Positions 43,104 through 51,710 of a stretch of 64,000 nt of DNA are shown here, piece after piece; position 1 is the first letter of the stretch, and every line of letters begins with the position of its first letter. The stretch comes from Solirubrobacter deserti (GTDB lineage: Bacteria > Actinomycetota > Thermoleophilia > Solirubrobacterales > Solirubrobacteraceae). The stretch spans positions 124,001 through 188,000 of the forward strand of contig NZ_QPKJ02000004.1 in NCBI RefSeq assembly GCF_003344625.1. The letters are read 5' to 3'. A program made the translations under genes and the position numbers. A model generated the notes under the pieces. That model was given only the letters and a program-made list of their open reading frames with translations, had not been told where the DNA came from and did not search any database.

Positions 43104-44585
43104 TCACCCGAGCGTGAACGGGTCCCGCGTCGCGCCCGAGGTCTCGATCCAGATGGAGCGCGTCTCGGTGTACTCGCGCAGCACGTCGTAGCCGTTCTCG
43201 CGCCCGATGCCGGACGCGCCGAAGCCACCGAACGGGACGTTCGGGCCGACGACGCGGTACGCGTTGATCCACACCGTGCCGGCGCGCAGGCGCTGAGCGA
43301 CGCGCATCGCGCGGCGCACGTCGAGCGTCCACACCGAGCCGGCAAGCCCGTACTCGGTGGCGTTGGCCAGCGCCACCGCCTCGTCCTCCTCGGTGAACGT
43401 CATCGCCGCGGTGACGGGGCCGAAGATCTCCTCGCGCACGGCGGGAGAGTCGGGAGTCACGTTGGTCAACAGCGTGGGCTGGACAAAGTAGCCGCCGAGC
43501 TCGGTCGCGGCGCCGCCGCCGCACGCTGCCTTCGCGCCCTGCGCCAGCGCCGCCTCCAGGATGCCCGTGACCTTCTCGAACTGCCGGGCGTTGGCCAGCG
43601 GGCCCATCTCGGTCGTCTCCTCGAGCGGGTTGCCGAGGACGATCTCGTTCGCGCGGGCGACGACGCGCTCGACCAGCTCGTCGTGCACGTCCTCGTGCAC
43701 GACCAGCCGCGAGCCCGCCATGCACGTCTGGCCCGTCGCGGCGAACACGCCCGCGATCACGCCGTTGGCGGCGGCCTCGAGGTCGGCGTCCGGGAAGATC
43801 ACCTGCGCCGACTTGCCGCCGAGCTCGAGCGTCACCCTGGCGAGGTGGGAGGTCGCGCCTTCCGCGACGTCGATGCCGGTCTTGGTCGAGCCCGTGAACG
43901 CGACCTTGTCGACGCCCGGGTGGCGGACGAGCGCGCGGCCCACCGCCGGGCCGTTGCCGGTGATGACGTTGAACACGCCGTCCGGGATGCCGGCCTCGGT
44001 CACGAGCCGCGCCAGCTCGAGCGCGGTCACCGGTGTGTGGTCGGACGGCTTGACGACCATCGTGCAGCCGGTCGCGAGCGCGGGCGCGAGCTTCCACGTC
44101 AGCAGCAGCAGCGGCGAGTTCCACGGCACGACCGCCGCCACCACGCCCACCGGCACGCGCTGCGTGAACGCGACGAAGTTCGGCTTGTCCGACGGGATCG
44201 ACTCGCCCGCGAGCTTGTCCGCCCAGCCCGCGAAGTACCGGTACCAGGACGGCAGCAGCCGCATCTGGCCGCTGAACTCGCGCAGGAGCTTGCCGCTGTC
44301 GCGCGACTCGAGCTCGGCGAGCCGGTCCGCGTCGCGCTCGATCAGGTCCGCGAGCCGGTGCATGAGCCGCGAGCGCTCGAACCCCGTCCTCGCGCCCCAC
44401 TCGCCCTCGAACGCGGCGCGCGCGGCGGCGACGGCGCGGTCGACGTCCGCGTCGCCGGCGTCCGGCACGCGCGCCCACGCCTCACCCGTGTAGGGGTCGA
44501 CGGTGTCGTAGAAGCGTCCCTCGGCGGGCGGCACGCGCTCCCCGGCGACGTAGAGCTCGTACTGGGGAAGGTCCACGGTGGCCAT
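43104..44585 (-). CDS. NAD(P)-dependent aldehyde dehydrogenase
   Basis: A 493-residue aldehyde dehydrogenase. It has VVPWNSPLLLLTWKLAPALATGC, VTLELGGKSAQVIFPDAD, catalytic Cys in ATGQTCMAGSRLVV and the usual end EYTETRSIWIE. The substrate is unknown; the closest pattern is the broad betaine/aromatic aldehyde group. The start at 44585 overlaps the stop of the upstream unknown gene by one base. It is therefore translated from the TetR-headed operon, an unusual setting for an aldehyde dehydrogenase. Confidence 0.9.
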   Translation of the reverse strand: MATVDLPQYELYVAGERVPPAEGRFYDTVDPYTGEAWARVPDAGDADVDRAVAAARAAFEGEWGARTGFERSRLMHRLADLIERDADRLAELESRDSGKLLREFSGQMRLLPSWYRYFAGWADKLAGESIPSDKPNFVAFTQRVPVGVVAAVVPWNSPLLLLTWKLAPALATGCTMVVKPSDHTPVTALELARLVTEAGIPDGVFNVITGNGPAVGRALVRHPGVDKVAFTGSTKTGIDVAEGATSHLARVTLELGGKSAQVIFPDADLEAAANGVIAGVFAATGQTCMAGSRLVVHEDVHDELVERVVARANEIVLGNPLEETTEMGPLANARQFEKVTGILEAALAQGAKAACGGGAATELGGYFVQPTLLTNVTPDSPAVREEIFGPVTAAMTFTEEDEAVALANATEYGLAGSVWTLDVRRAMRVAQRLRAGTVWINAYRVVGPNVPFGGFGASGIGRENGYDVLREYTETRSIWIETSGATRDPFTLG

Positions 44586-45493
44586 CACGTCTCCCTCGCT
44601 CGACACGTGGAGGATAAGCCCGCGGCGTGGACCTCGAACGTCGCCGCCGCATCGGGCGCTGGTGGCTGATAACGCCAAGTGCCCGTGATGACGCGTGGCC
44701 GCTCGGGGTCGGGCGTCCCAGCCGTCCCGCCACCGCCCACCGGCCGTGGAGCGACGGGCTCGTAACGCGTGCCCTGATCGTCGTGCAGCGCCGGCGGCAC
44801 CAGCGCGTCGAGCGCCGCCTCGAACGCGTCCAGCGCGGCGAGCCCGTGATCGGTGCCCTGCTCACCGCCGACGTGGTGGAACAGCACCTCGGTCGACTCG
44901 GTACGGGTGACGACGGCCACGACCGCGAGGCCGTCGTGCCGTTCCACGCGCTCGGGCACGTGAACGGTCCGCACGTGGCCCCGGCGTGCGAGCACCTCGA
45001 GCTCCTCCACGGGAGCGGCGTCCGCGGCTTCCTCCTCCGCCGTCGCCGGCGGGATGGCGACCGCGTGGATGCCCGTTGCGGCGAGGAGCTGCAGCCGCTC
45101 CTCGTCCTCGAGCCACGGCGTGGCCACCGCGAGCCGCCGAGCGCGCCATTCGGCTTCTACGTCGTCGCCCAGCACCCCGGCGCGGTGGAGCGCGGTCAGC
45201 GCGGCGTCGAAGCGGCGGCCGGCCCGCACCGCCTCGGGCCGAGGATTGCGGGACAGCGGGCGCACGTCGTCCAGCAGGCGCTCGAGGTGCCGGTGCGCCG
45301 CGGCGCCGGAGCCCGGCGCCGCCGGTGGCGGCTCGCCGGCGAGCACCCGCCGCCACTGAACGATCTCGTCCGCGCTGAACAGCGCCGAGTGCTCGGCCGC
45401 GGCCGCGAGGCCGTCGGCGTAGGAAGCGTCGTCGGCGCCGATCCCGGCCCATGTCCACAGCCATGCCTGGGCCTCGAACCGCGCGTCGGTCAC
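44585..45493 (-). CDS. Uncharacterised protein, paralogue of its upstream neighbour
   Basis: A 302-residue protein I cannot place in a family. The N-terminal 120 residues are helical (ADGLAAAAEHSALFSADEIVQWRRVLAGEP, then HLERLLDDVRPLS and RFDAALTALHRAGVLGDDVEAEWRARRLAVATPW). They follow the same order and spacing as the neighbour at 45490. A beta-rich C-terminal half follows, with a late FHHVGGEQGTDHG. There is no signal or membrane helix. It begins in a GTGA overlap with that neighbour and its stop overlaps the aldehyde dehydrogenase start, so all three are tightly coupled. Confidence 0.65.
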   Translation of the reverse strand: MTDARFEAQAWLWTWAGIGADDASYADGLAAAAEHSALFSADEIVQWRRVLAGEPPPAAPGSGAAAHRHLERLLDDVRPLSRNPRPEAVRAGRRFDAALTALHRAGVLGDDVEAEWRARRLAVATPWLEDEERLQLLAATGIHAVAIPPATAEEEAADAAPVEELEVLARRGHVRTVHVPERVERHDGLAVVAVVTRTESTEVLFHHVGGEQGTDHGLAALDAFEAALDALVPPALHDDQGTRYEPVAPRPVGGGGTAGTPDPERPRVITGTWRYQPPAPDAAATFEVHAAGLSSTCRARET

Positions 45494-46182
45494 AGGTCGA
45501 CCCGGAACGTGACGTCGTCGTGACCATCCAGCGACAGATCGAGCCGGCGGGCGGTCGCCGGCGGCGCGCCGTAAAACGACGCGTGAGAGCTGTGGGCGTC
45601 GCCGCCGAATCCGCTGACGCGGTACGTCGTTCGGGCGTCGTCGGTCAAGGTCCACTCAGGCCAATCGTCGTCTGACTCGCCTTCGACGAGGACCGAGATG
45701 CCGTCCGCGAACCGCAGGACGAGCAACAGGCGGTGACCGCCGCGAACGTCCGGCGGCCCGGGTACGACCGCGAGCAAGTCGACCTCCGTCGCGCCCGCAT
45801 TCAGCTCGCGTTCGAGCGCCCGCTCCTCTGCGGCACTCGGCCACCCGGCACGCGCGCGCAACGCCGTGTCCCACGCGCGCGCATCGGCGGCTCCGGCCGC
45901 GGCGAGCAGCCCGAGGGCGCCCTGGAAGCGCCGAACGGCCGGCTCGTCGCCGCGCGCGCTCACGGGCACGCTGTCCAGCCAGGTCGCGAGCAGCCGCTGA
46001 GCCCGCTCACTCGCGTCCGCGACCGGTTGCGGTTCAGCCGAGCCCACGAACCGTTCCCGCCAGCGCGCCGCCTCGGCGACGGTCACCGCGCCCGCGGCCT
46101 CGAGCGCCTCGAGTGCATCCAGCCCGCCCTCTGCCGTCCCGTCGCGCAGCTCGCAGTGCAGCCATTGGTCGGCACGGTCCAC
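45490..46182 (-). CDS. Uncharacterised protein, paralogue of its downstream neighbour
   Basis: A 230-residue protein of unknown family. Its helical N-terminal region (LDALEALEAAGAVTVAEAARWRERFVGSAEP, RFQGALGLLAAAGAADARAWDTALRARAGWP) mirrors that of the next gene. The C-terminal beta half is HRLLLVLRFADGISVLVEGESDDDWPEW and later SSHASFYGAPPATARRLDLSLDGHDDVTF. The GTG start has AGGAG upstream, ten bases after the TetR stop. The pair looks like an internal duplication; their role beside a TetR regulator and an aldehyde dehydrogenase is unknown. Confidence 0.65.
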   Translation of the reverse strand: MDRADQWLHCELRDGTAEGGLDALEALEAAGAVTVAEAARWRERFVGSAEPQPVADASERAQRLLATWLDSVPVSARGDEPAVRRFQGALGLLAAAGAADARAWDTALRARAGWPSAAEERALERELNAGATEVDLLAVVPGPPDVRGGHRLLLVLRFADGISVLVEGESDDDWPEWTLTDDARTTYRVSGFGGDAHSSHASFYGAPPATARRLDLSLDGHDDVTFRVDL

Positions 46183-46192
46183 GGGCGGAACG

Positions 46193-46786
46193 CTACTCCT
46201 GAGCGATCGCGGACATCCCGGCCTGGGCGAACGCCACCGCGTCCGCGAGCAGCCGGTCGACGTCCGCCCGTGGGACCGTGCCGCCGTGCTCGGCGGCGGT
46301 GTGCTCGATGACCTCCATCGCCGCCGTCAGCGAAGCCGCGGCGAGCGTCGCCGGCACGCGCCGGTCGGGCCCGAACTGCTCGACGAGCGCGTCGGCGATC
46401 ACGCGCGCGAACTCCTGGTGGAGCGCAAGCCGGCGTGCGGCGACCGTCGGCGCCTCTTCGGCGAGCCGCTGCTGGAGCACGAGCTCGGGCTCGATCCATC
46501 CGCCGAGCTCCACCAGCGCGAGCAGCCAGTCCCGGAACGTCGTGAGGGCTTCGTCCCCCGCGGCCAGTGCCTCGCGGAGCGCCTCGGCGGCCGCGGGCGC
46601 GTCGCCGAAGACGATGTCCTCCTTGGTCCCGAAGTAATTCAGGACGGTCGCGCGCGAGACCTCGGCCCCGGCGGCGATCTGGTCGATCGTCGTCGCCGCG
46701 AACCCCTGCTCGTCGAACAGCGCCATGGCGGCCTGGCGGATCGCCGCGCGCGTCGCCTGCTTCTTGCGCTCCCGGAGCCCAGCCAC
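46193..46786 (-). CDS. TetR family transcriptional regulator
   Basis: A 197-residue TetR regulator. The helix-turn-helix spans about residues 8-52 (RKKQATRAAIRQAAMALFDEQGFAATTIDQIAAGAEVSRATVLNYFGTKEDIV). The ligand-binding helical domain has a MAAA-type C-terminal dimer helix near ASLTAAMEVIEHTAAEHGG. It is divergent from the MMPL transporter with a 73-base spacer that holds a clear inverted repeat, and it heads an operon with two unknown proteins and an aldehyde dehydrogenase. It probably represses the transporter and itself. Confidence 0.92.
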   Translation of the reverse strand: MAGLRERKKQATRAAIRQAAMALFDEQGFAATTIDQIAAGAEVSRATVLNYFGTKEDIVFGDAPAAAEALREALAAGDEALTTFRDWLLALVELGGWIEPELVLQQRLAEEAPTVAARRLALHQEFARVIADALVEQFGPDRRVPATLAAASLTAAMEVIEHTAAEHGGTVPRADVDRLLADAVAFAQAGMSAIAQE

Positions 46787-46800
46787 GGAAACAACCTAGC

Positions 46801-46852
46801 ACTGAGACCAAATATAAACTCAGTTGAAACTTAGACTGCGTATATGTATCTT
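46801..46852 (+). promoter_or_regulatory. TetR operator and possible leaderless MMPL promoter
   Basis: In the TetR/MMPL spacer, ACTGAG (46801-46806) and CTCAGT (46819-46824) form a perfect inverted repeat with a 12-base AT-rich centre, about two helical turns. Downstream, TTGAAA (46824-46829) and TATCTT (46847-46852) lie 17 bases apart as -35/-10-like boxes. The expected transcription start falls at or one base before the MMPL ATG at 46860, so that mRNA may be leaderless. A bound repressor would overlap the -35 box. Confidence 0.6.
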
Positions 46853-46859
46853 GTTCGCC

Positions 46860-48899
46860 ATGACCTCCCTGCTCTCCTGGCTCGCCAACGTCATGGGTCG
46901 CCGCCCCCGGATCGCGACCCTCGCCGTCCTCGCCACCGTCGTCGCCGTCATCGGCGGCGGCATGGCCGTGGGCGGCACCTTCAAGGACGACTTCACGGTC
47001 CCCGGCATCGAGTCGCAGACCGCGCAGGACCTGCTCGCCGAGCGCTTCCCGCAGCAGTCCGGCACCAGCGCCGCCGTCGTCTTCAGCGGCGACCTCTCGG
47101 CGCAGGCGCTCGCGCCGACGCTCGAGGCCATCGACCGCCAGCCGCACGTCGTCGGCGTCGCCGAGCTCCAGACGTCGGAGGACGGCAAGACCGCCTTCAC
47201 CACCGTCAGCTACGACCAGGACGCGACCGACCTCGGCGCGGACGCGCGCGAGCGGCTCGAGGCCGCGGTCGCGAAGGCGCCGAAGGGCGTCTCGGTCGCC
47301 ATGTCCGGCGAGCCGATCGACGGCGCCGCCACGGGCGGCTTTCCGATCGGCGAGCTCGCGGGCCTGCTGATCGCGGTCGCGCTGCTGGTGATCGTCCTGC
47401 GCAGCGCCCGCGCCGCGCGCAACGCGCTCGGGACCGCGCTCGTCGGCGTGGCCGCCGGCTTCGGCGTGCTGCTGTGGGTCGCGTCGCTCACCGACGTGCC
47501 CGGGCTCGCGCCGACGCTCGGCGGCATGCTCGGCCTCGGCGCGGGCATCGACTACGCGCTGCTGCTCACCGCCCGCCAGCAGGAGGAGCTGCGCGCGGGG
47601 CGTGAACCGCTCGAGGCCGCCCGCCGCGCCAACCGCAGCGCCGGCGAGTCCGCGCTGACCGCCGCCGGGATCGTGCTGGTCTCGATCTCCGGCCTGCTCG
47701 TGACCGGCATCCCGTTCGTCGGCCGCGCGGGTGTCGCCGCCGGCCTGGTGGTGCTCGTCTGCGCGATCGTCTGCGTCACGCTGCTTCCCGCGCGGTTCGC
47801 GAAGTCCGGGGAGAAGCTGTTGCCCAAGCGGGAGCGTCGCGGCGCCGCGAAGCCGGTCAAGGCGCCGTGGGCGACCAAGCGGCCCGTGTTCGCGCTGCTC
47901 GCCGCCGGCCTGGTCACCGCCGCGCTGGCCGCTCCCGCCGCCGGCCTGCAGCTCGGCCAGCCCGACGATCGCAACCTCGGAACCGACGCCACGCAGCGCC
48001 AGGCGTACGACCGGCTCGCGGCCGGGTTCGGCGCGGGCGTCAACGGGCCGCTGGTGCTCGCCGTCGCCAACCCGGACGCGGCGGGCCTGAAGCAGCTGGA
48101 AGCCGGGCTCGCGGCCGATCGCGAGGTCGCGCGGCTCGAGCCGGCCGTGGTGAACGAGGCCGGCGACGCGGCCGTGATCACCGTCATCCCCAAGCACGGC
48201 CCGCAGGAAGAGGCCACGCGGGAGCTCGTCGAGCGCATCCGCGAGTCGGTGGTTCCCGCATCCGGCACCCGCGCCTACGTCGGTGGCCGCACCGCCCGCT
48301 ACGGCGACGAGGCGAGCAAGATCGCGTCGCGCATCCCGGTGTTCGCGGTGACCGTGGTCGGGCTCTCGCTGCTGTTGCTGCTGATCGCGTTCCGCTCGTG
48401 GCGGATCTCGGTCATGTCCGCGGTGTTCAACCTGGCGTCGATCGCGGCCGCCTACGGCGTCATCACGCTCGCGTTCCAGACGTCGACGGGCGCCTCGCTG
48501 CTGGGCGTCGAGCAGCAGCCGGTCGTCCCGTACGTGCCGCTGTTCATGTTCGCGATCCTGTTCGGGCTCTCCACGGACTACAACGTGTTCCTGCTCTCGC
48601 GGGTGCGTGAGGAGTGGGGCCGCCACGCCGACCACCGCGCGGCGATCGCGACCGCGTGCGCCGGCACCAAGCGCATCATCACCGCCGCCGGCGCAATCAT
48701 GATCGCGGTCTTCATGGGCTTCGCCACTGACCACGATCCCGTGATCAAGATGACCGGCATCGGGCTTGCCAGCGCCGTCCTGGTGGACGTCACGCTGGTC
48801 CGGCTGTTCATGGCCCCGGCGGCGCTGACGCTCCTCGGGAATCGGCTGTGGCCGGAGCGTCGCCGCGCCGGCGCGCCCGTCTTCGTCCGCGCGCAATAA
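46860..48899 (+). CDS. MMPL family (RND superfamily) transporter
   Basis: A 679-residue membrane exporter with two halves. Each has an N-terminal transmembrane helix, an extracytoplasmic domain and five further helices. The RND-type GLGAGIDYALLLTARQQEELRAG and its counterpart GLSTDYNVFLLSRVREEWG are the usual Asp-Tyr motifs of helix 4 and helix 10. Actinobacterial MMPL proteins export lipids, siderophores or drugs. It is divergent from a TetR regulator, the common drug-efflux layout. Its last 92 bases overlap the convergent DedA-like gene. Confidence 0.92.
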   Translation: MTSLLSWLANVMGRRPRIATLAVLATVVAVIGGGMAVGGTFKDDFTVPGIESQTAQDLLAERFPQQSGTSAAVVFSGDLSAQALAPTLEAIDRQPHVVGVAELQTSEDGKTAFTTVSYDQDATDLGADARERLEAAVAKAPKGVSVAMSGEPIDGAATGGFPIGELAGLLIAVALLVIVLRSARAARNALGTALVGVAAGFGVLLWVASLTDVPGLAPTLGGMLGLGAGIDYALLLTARQQEELRAGREPLEAARRANRSAGESALTAAGIVLVSISGLLVTGIPFVGRAGVAAGLVVLVCAIVCVTLLPARFAKSGEKLLPKRERRGAAKPVKAPWATKRPVFALLAAGLVTAALAAPAAGLQLGQPDDRNLGTDATQRQAYDRLAAGFGAGVNGPLVLAVANPDAAGLKQLEAGLAADREVARLEPAVVNEAGDAAVITVIPKHGPQEEATRELVERIRESVVPASGTRAYVGGRTARYGDEASKIASRIPVFAVTVVGLSLLLLLIAFRSWRISVMSAVFNLASIAAAYGVITLAFQTSTGASLLGVEQQPVVPYVPLFMFAILFGLSTDYNVFLLSRVREEWGRHADHRAAIATACAGTKRIITAAGAIMIAVFMGFATDHDPVIKMTGIGLASAVLVDVTLVRLFMAPAALTLLGNRLWPERRRAGAPVFVRAQ

Positions 48900-49536
48900 G
48901 CGCGACGGCGAGCACGAGCAGGACGATCAGCGCTACGCGACTGACGGTGTCCCCGACCTCGTCGAAGGACTCCGCGGCCGCGTAGCCGAGCGTGACGAAC
49001 GTGGCGCTCCAGATGACGGCGCTCGCGACGCTGTAGGGAACGATCCGGCGGACGGTGACGCCGGACGTTCCCGCCACGAATGGCAGCGTCGAACGGAACA
49101 GGCCCGTGAAGCGGCCGAGGAACAGCGCCTTGCCGCCGTGGCGGGCGAAGAACCCGTCGACTGCGGCCGCCGCCCGGGGGAGGCGGCGTTCCAGGAACGG
49201 CCGGCCGAGCACCCGGCCGGCCGTCACGCTGACGAGGTCGCCGGCGACGGCGGCGGTCGCGACGAGCGCGATCATCAGGCCGAGCGCGGCGACGCCCTGG
49301 TCGGCGATCACGACGCCGCCGGTGAGCAGCGCCAGCTCACCGTGCACGAGCCAGCCGGCGAACGCGGTGGTCTCGAGGAAGATCAGCGCCGGCACCGCGA
49401 GATAGACCCACGCGCCAACGGTCCCGAGCACGTCCGCGAGCTCGCCCGCGAGCAGCACGCCCGCGGCCAGCACGCAGACCGAGACCAGCGCAGCAGTCAC
49501 CCCCGCGGGACGCACGACGTACGGCGACCCTCTCAC
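48808..49536 (-). CDS. DedA/SNARE-associated family membrane protein
   Basis: A 242-residue membrane protein of the DedA superfamily. It has the family loop ALIFLETTAFAGWLVHGELAL and FARHGGKALFLGRFTGLFRSTLPFVAGTSGV, where the GRFTGLFR stretch matches the conserved membrane re-entrant motif of lipid scramblases. Three or more helices follow. The GTG at 49536 was chosen; the tail is Arg/Ala rich. The last 92 bases are antisense to the MMPL C-terminus, so one of the two C-termini may be shorter in reality. Confidence 0.87.
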   Translation of the reverse strand: MRGSPYVVRPAGVTAALVSVCVLAAGVLLAGELADVLGTVGAWVYLAVPALIFLETTAFAGWLVHGELALLTGGVVIADQGVAALGLMIALVATAAVAGDLVSVTAGRVLGRPFLERRLPRAAAAVDGFFARHGGKALFLGRFTGLFRSTLPFVAGTSGVTVRRIVPYSVASAVIWSATFVTLGYAAAESFDEVGDTVSRVALIVLLVLAVALIARGRRRARRRGDAPATADSRGASAPPGP

Positions 49537-49558
49537 ACGGGTCGCGCCGGCGCAACGC

Positions 49559-50524
49559 TCAAAGCACCGACGGCCGGAACGGGTCGGTCCAGGCGATGCC
49601 CTCCTCCTCGAAGCGCCGTTCGAGCGCCTCGACGCCGTGGGCGGCCTTGAAGTCGCGTTCGGCCTCGGAGATGGGCTGGACGGCGAGGATGCGGATGTGC
49701 CCGCCGTCGAACGCGCAGCGCTCGAGCTGCGGCCCGAACGCGTAGGGGAGCGAGATGAGCTCGTGCGTGAGGTGCGAGCCCGGCAGCCACGGCTCGCCGA
49801 TCGGCACGGTGTGGCCCCAGTCCATCCGCTGGGACGCGGGGCCCGCGTGGTAGTGGGCCAGCATCGTCAGCAGCTCGACGTGGCGGTCGCCGTCGGTCGC
49901 CGCGCTGAGGACGAACTCGAGCCCGTGGCCCTGCCGGTCGTGGAGCGCGTCCCAGCAGCCGGTGGTGACGTAGGTCCACGCGCTGGTCAGGCGTGGGCCC
50001 GGTGCGACCGCGTAGACGCCGAACGCGGGGACGCGCCGGAGGATGGGGCCGAGCGGCCAGTCGCGCAGCTCGATCCGGTGGCCGGCGAAGAAGCCGGTCA
50101 GGTGGGCGCGCAGGGCCTTGCCGGCGACGGACGCGCCGGGCGCGAACCCCGGGGCGCCGCCGTGGCGCAGCAGCTCCACGGCGCCTTCGCTCTCGAGGTC
50201 CTCGCCGCGTTCGGCCGCGTGCACGGCGTGCGGCGCGAGGTTCCCGTCGCCGCCGGTGAAGTACAGGAGGTGATCGGAGGCGTCGTCGTCGCCGAGCGCG
50301 ATGGCGCGGAAGATGAGGCGCGCGCCGGCCTCGTCGCCGCGGGCGATCAGCGCGTGAGCGGCGGCCTGGATCGGCGCCGTGTCCTCGCTGTCGGTGAGCA
50401 GGCGCAGGAGCGCCTGGCGCGCGACTTCATCGTCGTACGCGGCCAGGCGCTCGGCCGCTTGGCAGCGGTCCTCCCAGCGCGGGGAGGATGCGAGCGCGAC
50501 CAGCTCTGGCGGCGTGGCGTCCAC
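49559..50524 (-). CDS. HEAT-like and suppressor-of-fused (SUFU) domain protein
   Basis: A 321-residue protein. The N-terminal 90 residues look like HEAT-type helical repeats (LVALASSPRWEDRCQAAERLAAYDDEVARQALLRLLTD). From about 130 to 321 it matches SUFU: WTYVTTGCWDALHDRQGHGLEFVLSA, HVELLTMLAHYHA, GHTVPIGEPWLPGS, LISLPYAFGPQLE, GHIRILAVQPISEAERDFKAAHGVEALE. Bacterial SUFU proteins include immunity proteins against polymorphic toxins; no toxin gene is next to it. GTG start; it ends 22 bases from the DedA gene start. Confidence 0.85.
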   Translation of the reverse strand: MDATPPELVALASSPRWEDRCQAAERLAAYDDEVARQALLRLLTDSEDTAPIQAAAHALIARGDEAGARLIFRAIALGDDDASDHLLYFTGGDGNLAPHAVHAAERGEDLESEGAVELLRHGGAPGFAPGASVAGKALRAHLTGFFAGHRIELRDWPLGPILRRVPAFGVYAVAPGPRLTSAWTYVTTGCWDALHDRQGHGLEFVLSAATDGDRHVELLTMLAHYHAGPASQRMDWGHTVPIGEPWLPGSHLTHELISLPYAFGPQLERCAFDGGHIRILAVQPISEAERDFKAAHGVEALERRFEEEGIAWTDPFRPSVL

Positions 50525-50540
50525 GCCGCCAGTCTTGCGA

Positions 50541-51662
50541 TCAGCGCAGCGGGATGCGCAGGATCTCGCCGGCGCCCGCCTGGTCGCCCTTGTTGGAGAC
50601 GTAGGCGTAGTGGCCGTCGACGGCCAGGCCCGTCGGGGACTGCAGCGTGCCCGGGGCGAGCTCGGTGCGCGGGCCGCGCTTCGGGACGCGGATCAGCTTG
50701 CCGGGGGTGGGCGGCCCGATCAGGGTCGCGCTGGTCATCTGCAGCACGTAGAGCGTGCCGTCCTTGCCGAACGCGAGGTCGTTGATGGTGGTGAAGCCGG
50801 TGGCGTACTCGGTCGGCGCCTGCCCGGGGACGATCCGCCACACGCTGGCGCCGCCCGTCGGGAACGGGAAGCCGGTGAGCTGGCCGACGTAGTAGGCGCC
50901 GTCCGGGCCGCGGACGATCGAGGTCGGGACGGACTGGGTCGGGACCGGCGTGCCCGGCGGGATCGGGATCTCCGGGAGCCCTTCCGGCATCGGCGACATC
51001 TTGAACGGGATCACGCGGAGCGTCTCCGGGCCGCGGAAGCCGTAGCGGATGAGGCTGTTGCCGCCGGCGTCGGCGACGGTCACGTGCAGGCCGCTGGCGT
51101 CGACCGAGTTCGGGTTGGAGTCGACCTCGGCCGTCGGCTGGTCGGCGTCCGGGTTGTGCGCGGCCTCGTAGCCGGCCGGGTCACCGGCGACGCCCGCGAC
51201 GTGGCCGGTCGGCAGCAGGCGGTAGAGCTTGCCCATGCCGGCCGTCTGCGGGTACTGCTCGCGCTGGGCGGGGTTCGCGCCGAGGCCGACGGTGAAGTAG
51301 CCGAGCAGGCCGCCGAGCGTGAAGGAGATGTCGGACGGGCCGGTCGCCTCGCCGCCGGTCGCCGACGCCACCGAGGGCAGGTTGGAGACGACCCGCTTCT
51401 TGTTGCCGCGCTTGTCGATCTTCGTGATCGCGCCGGTCTTGCCGAAGCAGCCCGCGCCGCCCTCGGGGTTCTCGAGCGTGCAGTCGCTGCCGCCGCGGCC
51501 GGACTCGGCGACGTACAGCTCCCCGCCGAAGCCGAAGTCGAGTCCGCGGGGGTTGTCCAGGCCGCTGGCGATCACCTGCGGGCCGGTCGCCGCGGCCGGA
51601 GCCGCGCCGATGGCCAGCACACCCGCCGCGAGGACGAGGCTCTTGCGCAAGTCGATGGTCAT
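50541..51662 (-). CDS. ScyD/ScyE family exported beta-propeller protein
   Basis: A 373-residue exported propeller with a signal peptide (LRKSLVLAAGVLAIGAAPAAA). The ScyD/ScyE start NPRGLDFGFGGELYVAESGRGGSDC is followed by repeated blades such as HVTVADAGGNSLIRY and GPDGAYYVGQLTGFPF. Founding members are scytonemin-cluster proteins of cyanobacteria; in heterotrophic bacteria the function is unknown, and a secreted lactonase or dehydrogenase-like role is possible. It lies 16 bases upstream of the HEAT-SUFU gene on the same strand. Confidence 0.85.
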   Translation of the reverse strand: MTIDLRKSLVLAAGVLAIGAAPAAATGPQVIASGLDNPRGLDFGFGGELYVAESGRGGSDCTLENPEGGAGCFGKTGAITKIDKRGNKKRVVSNLPSVASATGGEATGPSDISFTLGGLLGYFTVGLGANPAQREQYPQTAGMGKLYRLLPTGHVAGVAGDPAGYEAAHNPDADQPTAEVDSNPNSVDASGLHVTVADAGGNSLIRYGFRGPETLRVIPFKMSPMPEGLPEIPIPPGTPVPTQSVPTSIVRGPDGAYYVGQLTGFPFPTGGASVWRIVPGQAPTEYATGFTTINDLAFGKDGTLYVLQMTSATLIGPPTPGKLIRVPKRGPRTELAPGTLQSPTGLAVDGHYAYVSNKGDQAGAGEILRIPLR

Positions 51663-51710
51663 GCCCGGCGAAGGTACGGACGCGGCCGCGCGGGTTGATC
51701 AGGGAGATCC

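Noticed and set aside
46083..48896. Long - strand open frame covering the MMPL gene and part of TetR
   Set aside because: It crosses two well-supported genes and reads as low-complexity Arg/Gly/Asp repeats.
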